A stretch of 64,000 nucleotides of DNA, taken from the NCBI GenBank assembly GCA_035079385.1, contig JAVHKY010000015.1:434001-498000 (forward strand). The letters are read 5' to 3'. This document shows, piece after piece, positions 1-11,400 of this stretch. The position numbers and the translations under genes were made by a program. Origin of the DNA: Aspidiotus rigidus (lineage: Eukaryota; Arthropoda; Insecta; Hemiptera; Diaspididae). Under the pieces are notes generated by a model, which saw nothing but the letters and a program-made list of their open reading frames with translations, had not been told where the DNA came from and did no database searches. Position 1 is the first letter of the stretch. The number at the start of each line of letters is the position of its first letter.

Positions 1-640
1 TTTTTAATATTTTCAAGTATTATTAATTTTAATTAAATTTAATTTTGAAAAAACTAAAATAATTTAATTTTTAAATAATCATTTTTATTGAAATAGATAT
101 TACTTATTAAAATTTTTTGAACAAAATTTTAAATAAATAAATTGATTTCATAAATTGAAACGTAAAATTATAAATAATAAGATATAATTTATTAATTCAA
201 TTTAATTAATTTGATTTTGAAATATTAATATTTTAGTTAAATAAATTTTCTTTATTAAATTATTATTTATTTAAATAATTTTATGAATAAAATTTGGTAT
301 ATCAAAGCATCAAATGAAAGTCGAACAGCTGATTGAAGAAGGTGAATTTCGTCGTCGGTGTCGGTGAACTCAAAAAAGGAAGATGAATTTCCTAACGATG
401 AAAAAAAAAAAAAAAAACAGACAGGTGAACTTTCCTATCGGTGATGTGAACATTCCTTCAATACAACTTACTCGGTGAAAAATCTTTCGGTGAACTGGTC
501 GGATCCCCAATAAGACTACTTCAATTAACCTTTGAGAAAATCTTCAAGTGGTCGTCTGACTGTAAATTTCAATTTTCAGACAAAAAAATAGTCGTGGTAG
601 CATTTAAAAAAAGATAGTCAGGCCTTACGCCCTTTCTTCC
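1..640. other. AT-rich non-coding sequence
   Basis: Bases 1-300 are extremely AT-rich with no open frame. From 300 to 640 the sequence has several copies of a GGTGAA-type word (tcggtgaac, cggtgaaa) but no coding signal. I did not find the missing terminal UBR3 exon here. Confidence 0.5.
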
Positions 641-1890
641 CTTTCTGCGTCTAGAGAACTTCAAGTTTACATTCCAATCCTTGAAATGTTGACCGCAATT
701 CCTAGAACGTTTTCAAGTACTTATAACATCCCCGTATTGGTTGTAACAGCAAACTCCTCCTCCGACTCTACATTGATTTTAACCGTTCCCAACTTAATAA
801 AGGTTCTTCAATTTACACCTCCTCCAACAAAACAAAATCATGATTGCTGGACTCCATATAATCCCTCAAAAATCGTATTTCTACTTTGAGCTGGCGCACC
901 TTAGGCTCTACCCTGAGGCAAATCCTCCTCTTCTTTACCGCGATCTTTCTCTTACTGCAAACTTTCTGGCCTCGACAGCATCTTTCCATATTTTCAAGTG
1001 CTCCTAACAGATGTAATTTACCCCAAGACCTTTAATTCCTATTTTTTCATCCACTCCACCTCGGTCAACCTCTATTCCAAACACATTCAACTGTATTTAC
1101 AAAAAAGACATCAACAAAATTATTTCTTTAGAATTAACCTTCCACCTCATTCGCTATCCGGACGGGTCCAAATCGGAGCCCAGAACAAGACATGCAGTCT
1201 CCATTCATCCTTCCGTGCAGGAAGTCCACTTCCACATTCGCTACCAAACTTACGCTGACACGCATCAAGTTCTTCCTCGTCCTCCATCTCTTTCTATGGA
1301 ACGGGGACAAGATCCCTGTGTTCGACTGCCTGTCTCTTGTGACCCACTTCTCTTCTCTCCGGAAATTCCTGATACTATCTGATTTTCTCCCATCCTCATT
1401 TGCTAAAATCCTCATTCTCTTACACTTTTCCTCATCCTCCCTCCATCGCTTTTCTCTGAGTTCTGGCGTACGACGACCTTGAGGAACATAACTTAGTGGT
1501 CCTTGCGACAAAGTAGTCACTATATTCACTTCCCATAACTGCTCTCTCCCTCTGGTATGATATCAAATCTTGATGCTTCTCCCTCATCCTCTTCTCTTGA
1601 CACAATTCCTGGTTCTCCCTTTCTTCACCAATAAATTACAATCTACCAAAAAAGTTTCAATTTCTATCCGTTAACCTTCCGTCTCTCGCCCAGCTCTCAA
1701 AAAATATCCTAGTCTGACTCTCTGTATCACCTTGCATAACAAACTTCCTATCAAACAAGCACGATAAAGTGACCTCTAAGCATAGTCTGATTCTTATTCA
1801 CCTATATCGTCCGTATCTGCCCACTCCGAGCTCATAACTCCATGCATTTGCAAGGCTCACGATTTATTTTTAAAAAATACCGCATCGTCA
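640..1890. repeat. Unclassified dispersed repeat, copy 1
   Basis: This stretch is homologous to about 11590-12820. Both contain a shared block with cagcaaactcctcctccgac and cccaacttaataaaggttct, and both end with a block containing atctgcccact and tgcaaggct. The plus strand is pyrimidine-rich. Open frames are short and unrecognisable, so I cannot assign an element class. Confidence 0.6.
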
Positions 1891-2101
1891 AGATAAATAA
1901 AATTGACTTCGGTCGGTTACAAACGAGGTTCTGATTAATGCTAAAAGTGGCGCCCAACAGTCTTCCTCAACAAGTATTTTTGGCGCAACAATACGTGGAT
2001 GCCAACGAACCAATTCAAAACATACAAAATACTCGTAATTCGCCAACTTTTCCTCTCGAGTTTTCTCAAGCCAAACCGAAGTGTCTAGACTGTAAACTCA
2101 C

Positions 2102-2452
2102 TTGAGATCCGGATCTTCCTCGCCGTACACGTCCAGGTACATCGAACCCCAAATACACGCCTTCGGTCCGCGAATTATAATCACGTTGGACGAAGAGACG
2201 GTTAGATATATACCCGTACCCGATCCACAATCCGCAGCGTGCTGTTCGATTAGATAACACAATATTATTTCAACATAATTATTCCAATAATCCGTACAAA
2301 TCGACCGAGGAAATACGTACTCTGACCGCTTCGTAGACGCCACCACGTTCGCAACATTTTTCTTGCAAGCAGACTAGAGTGCCGCACACCAAACAAATGC
2401 TAATTTTTTGGCATACTTGTTGGCACACGGTGCAAGACTTTTGTTGATAATT
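2102..2452 (-). CDS. UBR3: UBR3 exons 23-24: C-terminal cysteine-rich region
   Basis: Exons 2452-2321 and 2241-2102 encode the Cys-rich C-terminal part typical of UBR proteins. [20 protein letters not shown] and CCERGG are followed by [29 protein letters not shown] and GEEDPDLK. These match the UBR3 C-terminus closely. The exon ends in phase 2 at a GTGAGT donor. Orthologues continue with a final segment beginning RGKPL, which I could not find between 1 and 2101. Confidence 0.92.
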
Positions 2453-5400
2453 CTGAGCGGAAGAAAAAAATATTTTTAAAACAGAAATCGAAAGAGGAAA
2501 ATAAAATTTGCTTTTAAAACTAGCGTTTATACCTGAAATACATCTTTGTACTCGTATGGTAAAGGTAACAATTTCGGCTGACACCACAATTCTTTCAGAT
2601 CACTACTCATTAGAGTTTCAGCAGCAGCTAACTGTCGGTTGCCACTTCTCAAGAAACACTTAAATCCAGCGAACCAAGTTTTAATGAAGTCCGAATCATC
2701 AAGCGGAGCTCTGTTGGTCAGTTGAAGGTAGTCTAGCAAACAGTCTTCTTCTTCTGTCGACGATATTATTTCTGGTAAAGGTTCTTTATAAAGATGCATT
2801 CGTAATAACGATGCCATTCTCAAAAAGGTTATGCTTGATGCTCCGATCTGTACACAAAAATTAATATTAACCAACTCGAAACGAATATAATTTTGCGTGA
2901 CTCGGTAAAGACGTACCTCGACAGACATATCACAAGGTCCTTTCGGCCACGTTGATTCACAAAGTTCTTTCGGCCACGTTGATCGAATTGACTTGGAATC
3001 CAGCAACTCCACACAAAGTCTCATCACGTAATTGAAACACCAGGTTTTTAAGCTGTTGTCGTGGTTCTCGTTAGGGGTTTGGCGGAGTGAACTTCTTTGT
3101 TCTTCCGTCATATGGTAACTGAGACGAACAGCAGTTTGGCAATTGACTAACGTGTACAATATTTTCACTATCAATAAATAGTAGTCTGAAAAAGGGCGTG
3201 GACAAGAGTTAGTTAGAAAGAAACACGTCGAAGTCTCACAAGATATATGACCTTTCCTTTTTCTTACCTTGTGGAAGTTCGGGAACGGTGAATAGCACCA
3301 AGTGTAACAATATTGTTAACGGGTCTCGAAGTAAGATGGGCATACATTTTCGATTCCGTTTATCGGACAGCTTTCGTGAGGTGGTCTCTGCGCCGATCAA
3401 CTTCCTCCATATTTTCAAACCAGCATTACGATTCAATTTGCGAGCACATATTCCGATTAATCTAAACAGTGGCACTGCAACAAGAAAGGGAAAATACCGC
3501 CGATTAGTTGAGAAGTGATTCTCGCACGTGGAGGCTAGTTAAATCCCAAGAACTTTCTTCGGGGTCTCAAAAGTCTATGTGCCCGCGAGAAGAGAGCTGT
3601 ATGGATCAGAGAGAAAGGATCAAGAACGACTCTCAGCTGATGTGCCAGAAACAAAAAATATTTTATGCCTCTCATCAGTCTTCAGTGTAGAGAATGTTTC
3701 AACTCTAGTGTAGTTCCAGCGCGATCATGAGGTGAAAGGAGATGAAGAAGAAGACAATTGATCAAATCAGCCAGAGGATAGAGGAGTCCCGCTTTCTTAA
3801 AGTAATTTCTTCAAAATTCACGGATTAATAGACTAGTTTTGGCAGTAGAGGTAGAAGGAGAAGAAGGGATCAAACTGTCCTGGAGGACGCCCCATCCAGA
3901 TAGTTTTGCCATCGTCTCTTTCCTCTTTAGGTTATACGTGACAGAAGAAGATGATTGAGGACTCGCCCTCTCTCCTTCCTTTCTTAAAATAGTCTTAACA
4001 ATATTGGTACTTCCTAATTGTTATTGGCAGAAAAAGAAGAGGAAGAAGACACTTGATTTAACTAACCTAGAAGGAGTTATCCTCTAGGTAGTCTATCTTC
4101 CAAGGTCATTCACTAAAATTTATTTATAACTATAAAAAATTTTTAATAAATATAATTCAAACAAATATGTACTTCAATTTATTCTTTAAAAAAAAATTCA
4201 TTTAATTATATTTAAATAGAATTTTTTTATATCATTAATAAATTGATGATGAGTTTAATGATTTTTGCTATTATAAATAAATTTTTTATAGATCAATAAT
4301 TATAATTTATGAATGATTATTAAATAATCAATTCTTCAAATTCCAATTTAAAGGATGAAATATTTGATTTTGTAAAATTGATTTATTATTAAATTTATTT
4401 TTTAATATAAATTTAATTATTAAAATAAAATAAGAATAATAATGATTATAATTATTATAATAATTGATATAAAATTATACAATGAATTAATTTAAATTAT
4501 ATTAATTGAATTAGGATTTTGAAGGATCAATGAACCAGTAAAGCATACTTGGATATTTATGGATTGGCACAAGCTGACAAGAGATCAGTACTAGTCAAAA
4601 AGAGGAAAGAAATATGCCCTTTTCTATCAATGTACTAATAGCAGATAAAGGAGAGAAAGAAAAAAGAAGGAATGAAATGTACTTCAATTTATTCTTTCAA
4701 AAAAAAATTCATTTAATTATATTTAAATTCAATTTCTTTATATATATCATTAATAAATTGATGATGAGTTTAATGATTTTTGTTATTATAAATAAATTTT
4801 TTATTGATCAATAATTATAATTTATGAAATTCTTTAAATTCTAATTTAAAGGGTGAAATATTTGATTTTGTAAAATAAATTTATTATTAAATTAATTTAT
4901 TTTTTAATATAAATTTAATTATTAAAGCAAAATAAAATAAAAATATTAATCATTATGATTATAATAATTGATATAAAATCATACAATGAATTAATTTTAA
5001 TTATATTAATTGAATTAGGATTTTGAATGATCAATGAACCAGTAAAGCATACTTGGATATTTATGGATTGGCACAAGATGACAAGTGATCAGTACTAGTC
5101 AAAAAGAGGAATGAAATACGCCCTCTTCTATCAATGTACTAATAGCAGATAAAGGAGAGAAAGAAAAAAGAAGGAATGAAATGTACTTTAATTTATTCTT
5201 TAAAAAAAAATTCATTTGATTATATTTAAATTAAATTTTTCTATATATATCATTAATAAATTGATATTAAATTTAATGATTTTCGTTATTATAAATAGAT
5301 TTTTTATAGATCGATGATTATAATTTATAAATTATGATTATTAAGATTATTAAATAATCAATTCTTCATATTTTAATTTAAAGGATTAAATATTTGATTT

Positions 5401-8400
5401 TGTAAAATTAATTTATTATTAAATGTATTTCTTGACATAAATAAATTAATTATTAAAATGAAAATAATAATTAATTATAATAATATGAATGTAAAATTAG
5501 GAAATAAATTAATTTCAATTATATTAATTGAATTAGGATTTTGAATGATCGATGAACCAGTAAAGTATACTTAGATATTTATGGGTTGGCACAAGATGAC
5601 AAGTGATCAATACTAGTGGAAAAGAGGAAAGAAATAATATGCCCTTTTCTATCAATGTACGAATAGCAGATAAAGGAGAGAAAGAAAAAAGAAGGGATGA
5701 AATGTACTTTAGTTTATTCTTTAAAAAAAAATTTCATTCAATTTAAATTAAATTTTTTTATAATAATTATTATCGTTAATAAATTGATATTAAATTTATT
5801 CATTTTTGTTACCTATTATAAATAAATTTTTTATTGATCAATAATATTATAATTTATAAATTATGCTTATTAAAAATTATTAAATAATAAATTCTTTAAA
5901 TTCCAATTTAAAGGGTCAAATATTTGATTTTGTGAAATTAATTTATTATCAAGTTTATTTTTTAATATAAATTCACTTATTAAAATAAAAATAAAAATAA
6001 TCCTAACTATAATAAATTGATATCAAATTATGAAATAAATTGAATTATATTATTTGAATTAGTATTTTAAATGATCAATGAACCAGTAAAGCATACTTGG
6101 ATATTTATGGATTGGCAAAAGATGACAAGTGATCAAACTAGTCAAAGAGAGGAAGAAAATACGCCCTTTCAACTATCATGTACTAATAGCAGAAAAAGGA
6201 GGGAGAGAGAGAGAAAAACATTTGATGTTTGTTACAGTTTGGTAGCAAAACTTTTGCCAAATTAAGATTCAAAGTATCCAATACAGCGGTAAAATACCAA
6301 CATTTTCACAAGAAAAACAAAAAATATGGTTTTTACTCAAAAAAACGTGTTTTCTTTTTTGAGAAACATCTTTATTATAATGAATAGAAAGATTTTTAGT
6401 GGTTAATAGTGCCATTCTTATACTTTGTATCTTTATTATAGTTTTGTAGCAATGATTTTGCCAAAATAAGATTCAGTGATCCAATACGTAAGTAAAACAC
6501 TTACATTTCAACAAAAAAAAAAAAAAAAAAAAAAATTGGTCTTCTTTTAATAAACATGTTATTTTTTCGCGAAAAACATGTCTGTTACAGTTTCGTAGCA
6601 AAATTCCTGCCCAATTTCGAATCAGTGATCCAAAACATGACTAAAATAATAATATTTTCACAAACAAAATAAAAAAAACGACGGCTTCCTTAACGAAGTT
6701 AAACGAGGAACGCAGGAAACCTGTTTTATGAATCATATGAGATTTGGTATTGAGAATTCAAGGAAGCCTAGTATAATGTAGTTTGAGAGTCTAAATTTTT
6801 CTCGAATCTCGAGCTATATCTGATAGAAGGGGGACTTATAAAAATTCCTATCATATATGGCTCAATAGTCGAATTTTTTTTTCTACTCTCGAGCTATATG
6901 TGATAGGAGAGGGAATTAGAAAAACTCCTCGAGTCATATATGATAGGAGAGGATGATAGGACTTGGAAAATATAGCTCAGGAGTCGAAATTTTTTCTAAG
7001 TCCCTCTCTTATCATATATGGCTCGAGAGTAGGAATTTTTTCAAGTTTTTTGCTGGACGGTGAACGGCACACGGTGCACAACAAATTTCTCAACAAGCCC
7101 CCCCAAAACAGGTGACCTGTTAAAAAATTTCTTCCTTGAAAAACATGTTTTTTTATGTTGAAGTTGCATGATAAAACTGCTACCATATTTGGATTCTGTG
7201 ACCCAAAAAATGGGTATACTACAAGTCCTGATGTTTTGGCCGCAAAAAATCATTTCTGGACCAGTATGAAGACTGTTCAAAAAATTTGTATTTTCTCCTC
7301 CCTCGCCCAGTCAAAGATACTCGTCTGATTTTCAAAATTTTCCTACTTTCAACAACTCTCTGACCTAATACTACGAGCCCTGAATTTTCATAGATTCTCG
7401 ATCTGTAGACCCTTCGTAAGGTCCGCGAAGGTCTTCCCCCCCTTCCGCTTCGCTCCTGACCACAGGGACGTAAATCCACTACACAAAGAGAGGGCTAAAA
7501 ATTCAATACATATTAACCAGCCTAAAGACATACTTATTAATGCAAATTGCATAGAAGATTTCTCCACACCTCGTGGTACGACAAGAAAAAAGTTGTACTC
7601 ACGCATGCATGATTTTTTCGTGACTAGACAAACATCTGGCTGACTAGGGTTAATGAGCGAGCCTCCGCGCAGCATCAAATCCATTTCCAGATTACATCGA
7701 GCGACGGACGCCAAAAACAGCATATTACACGGTGACTGTTCCGAAAGATTGTAACGGGACAGATGGACGGGGCTGAGACAGTTTCGTATTTTTTGAAGTG
7801 ATGTGTTCACGACGCTTTCGAACAACTTCATATTGCTGAACACAACATTCACATGCTCGAGATACTTGGTGATATCCGCCTTGGCCTGTTTCAATTCCGA
7901 AATATTTTCGGCCACCTGAGCGACGCATTCTTTAGGTAATATCGGTATCACATTGTTGGCGCTTTGACGACATACGGGGCATGAATATTCGTCTCTGAAA
8001 CACAAGAAAAAGAAAATAAACATCGAATTTTACGAGAGCTTTTTGACATTTTAATGTCTTTACCCGACCCGCGAGTCTGAGTACACTCCCCTCCACTTCA
8101 CCGTCGACGGACTTAGAATTTCGAACCCTCTAACCGATCCAGAAATCTGCGAGTCCGAATCCGGGTTATCTCATAGTATACTTATTAGGCTATACAAGCT
8201 GCAAACTAGGATCGAGGGTTCGAGATTCTTGAGCTTTAAATGGATTTCATCAGTTTGAAACCAGGCTTCCGTACCTCAGCATGATGAATTTTAAAAAGTG
8301 ATAATTAAAAATGATCTAATTCGAGATACTAACTTTTTTTCAGGTATCAGACATTGATGATCGAACACGTGACCACAACTCTGCACGTACACACCATCCT

Positions 8401-11400
8401 CCAAGCCTAAGGTAATCGAATCGGTCCACTAGGAAACAGATATCTTCGTTACTAAAGTGTACATGTAACTTCGAATAAATCAAAAATCCTGGATACTCAC
8501 GTCACTAAATTCTTTCTTCACAACAGACATCTCATTTCGTTTCTGTTCTGCGGAAGAAGTACCAACCAACGTCTTACGATGTCCTAGTACACTGGTAGCC
8601 TACAAAAACGTAACATTTGAGTATCGTTGCGCGCTTCGAATAAGTAGAAGGTCACAATTTCAAAAAAGAGGTTTACCTGAACTTGAGCGAGAAACACGAT
8701 CGGATTCTCCTTGGTACTGGTTAACATTTTACGGCAGATACCGCAATAATACTTCTCGTTCGAGACGTCATCTGTACTACTTTCTGGCGTGTCGCTAAAC
8801 TGCCAGTCCATTTTGTCCTCACCCAATTCTAACATACTCTCATTTTCCTTGGCAAACTTCTCGCGTTGCTTGGCCAAAGACTCCATAATACGTTTCCGGC
8901 GTTCCTCCGCTTTACGTTTCTTCTCCGAATGATCCTTGCGAGTGTCTTCAGACTTGGACGATTCATGAGACGATGTTTTATCTTTCAGATTTTCGTGGCA
9001 ATTTCTCACTGTCGTTCTACACAACGATATTACGGTGCATTCAGTTTATGCGAAAGGTTGATTAGTAAAATTAGCATTCGACATACCTGCACGATTCGCT
9101 TAGCAAAACGATACGAACGAGCACTTTCTCGATGAAAGCGGGACCATCACCAATTCGATTTTCTAGCGCGAGATTACTACTGTCCATATTCATGAGTAGA
9201 TCGCGACCTCCTAGTTTCGAGTGGCATTTGAGCAGCAACGAAAGAATACTCTCTTTTGCTTCGATAACTCGAAGATCAGTTTGACTAGACGGATTTGAAC
9301 AGCAGCTAATGTTGCGAACCACGAGACGAACGTTTTCGACGAGGCAATCGGATCTGAACCAGTTTTCTAAATCTTGTTCGAATACGTCGATCCTCTCTAA
9401 CGGTTCCTGCTACAGATTAACCGTTTTTTGGGGAATGTTAATTCAGTAATTAGGAAAGATATGTACAAGCTCAAGTTCCAAGACCTTACCTGATCGGTTT
9501 CGATGTTTTTCGCAACTATACTGACTGCCAATTCCAAAAGGTAAATCGTTAGAGAGAGTACGTTTTCCGAGACGTTATTTTCGTGAACGTATTTGTACAG
9601 TATCACCCATACGAGGGCGTGGAATACGCGCCCGTTCAACATACTACGAGGATCGATATAGAGATCGTGAACAGGAGGTATCCTGTACGGAGGCCACGGA
9701 GTGCCGGTAGCTGGCAGTAACTTGTTTTTTCGTAAGCTGGAAGAAAAAGACAAATATGTATTAGAAATCAAAAGCGTTCATTTCATGGACTCCGATATGT
9801 CCGAGATTTAAGGAGACAGGAAAAATGATCATATTATTATGCCTTTGAATACCAAGAACTTTTTCGAGTTTTACTTACTAGTCGGTATATCGATTTATCG
9901 TGTTCTGTAAATCTTTCCTATTCATCCCAGTTCTCAACATGACGTGTATCGGATCGTATAGTTCGTTCCAAACACACGCTTTCGGAGTATAAATCCCTTG
10001 CCGCATATTTCCATCGTACTTCAAGTTGGGCGGATTATAATCTGATATCTAGGAAAGAAACAAAAAAGATATTAATCGATAATCGTACTAATATTCTAAC
10101 TGGCATATTGATATTAGAGTGAGAAAAAAAATGGTATTATAAAAAGACACAACTAATGAAAACCTTTGGGGAATAGAAGATCAACAAGTAGAGAAAAAAT
10201 AAACATAGAGTATACGAAGAAACCATAGAAGTATATAATAATACATGTGTAAAGCTCGATAAGTATTCGAAAAATAGGTCGAAACTGGACGAAACAATTT
10301 TTGTCGATTTGTTACCACGTTTCCTCAGCAGGGACGCAGTTCAAAGAATAATTCATACGATATTTCATGCAGGGCTAACTAGAAGTTCAGTATAATTTCT
10401 AGGTTTCAGAAAGAAGAAGTTTCAATACATTCTCATCAACGCTTCTACTCGGTACAACCATCGCGAGATGTCTTGATTATTTCATGAGGAGAAAAAAGAC
10501 GATAAATTTCATGTAAAGCATTCCCAAAAATGAAGACTTATCACAAGTTTATGATTGAGAGTTTATATTTTTGCCGTATTCAAGACATGCGAGAGGGGAA
10601 GCCGGAGAATCCTAGCGCTCGACATCGTCGACCAACGCCAACAAAAGCATATCTCACGTCATCTTTCAGAAAATTTCGAGAATCAATCGATAATTTCGAC
10701 GAAGGGAACTCTCAAATAGATCGACATCGTCTCTACTAAGTTCATATTGATTGAGGAAGAAGAATTAGAGCTTTTGAAACACGAAGTTATTGTCATGAGA
10801 TGGTAAATCGACGAGGGATTAGAGAAACATTGAAGCAAACACCCGAAAAGAGGGACGGTTAGAATTTGCACCAACAATTTTAAAATCCCCCTCCCCATCT
10901 CCTCATCAGAACCCCACTTGAGCCTTCACAAAAATCTGAAGATACTTAGCCAATGGCTCCGACAAAATCCACGCCCAAAAAATTCCACCTCAACCCTCTT
11001 AATTACCTCTTTTCCCTTTTTTTACGCAATTCTTCAACACGGCCTTCACGCTTATAACTGGAAATTAGCTATCATCCCTTCAACTACTAAAGATCCCTCC
11101 CTCGCTACATCTAACCGACTTATCGTTCTGATTTCTTCGCGAACTATTCCAAAGAAATACTCAACGACCATTCCGGTTCGTTGAATCGAATGACGTCCTT
11201 CCGCAAAGGTCCTAACACGACCTGCAAATTGAGCAGCCTCGTTGTCCGAACTCAGAACTCCTCCAGGAAGTTTTCCCCTGGTTCTGGCGTCACTACATCT
11301 CCAAAGTTTATGACGTTGACCTTACCCGAACCCCTACCATAAAATCATTCGTCCACAACAGGGCTCTAACGGTTAAAATTCAAGGCCAATGTACCTCTCT

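Larger units (their letters stand above)
3475..7602. other. UBR3 intron 19, repeat-filled
   Basis: The intron is 4.1 kb long. It holds unremarkable sequence to about 4140, a tandem array of about 510 bp units, degenerate repeats of roughly 170 bp at 6229-6670, a small Gypsy fragment near 6670-6740, and short palindromic repeats with ctcgag and catatatgatagga at 6790-7040. No gene is seen in it. Confidence 0.7.

Noticed and set aside
1134..1529. A charged 131-codon frame on the minus strand
   Set aside because: It lies in a dispersed repeat, is not kept in the second copy, and its composition reflects a purine-rich strand.
1955..1970. tggcgcccaacagt, like a retroviral-type primer binding site
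   Set aside because: No LTR edge, no downstream gag or pol and no matching second LTR were found nearby.
4165..6200. Mitochondrial origin of the AT-rich tandem array
   Set aside because: No rRNA, tRNA or protein motif of mtDNA is present, unlike at 28921-30684.
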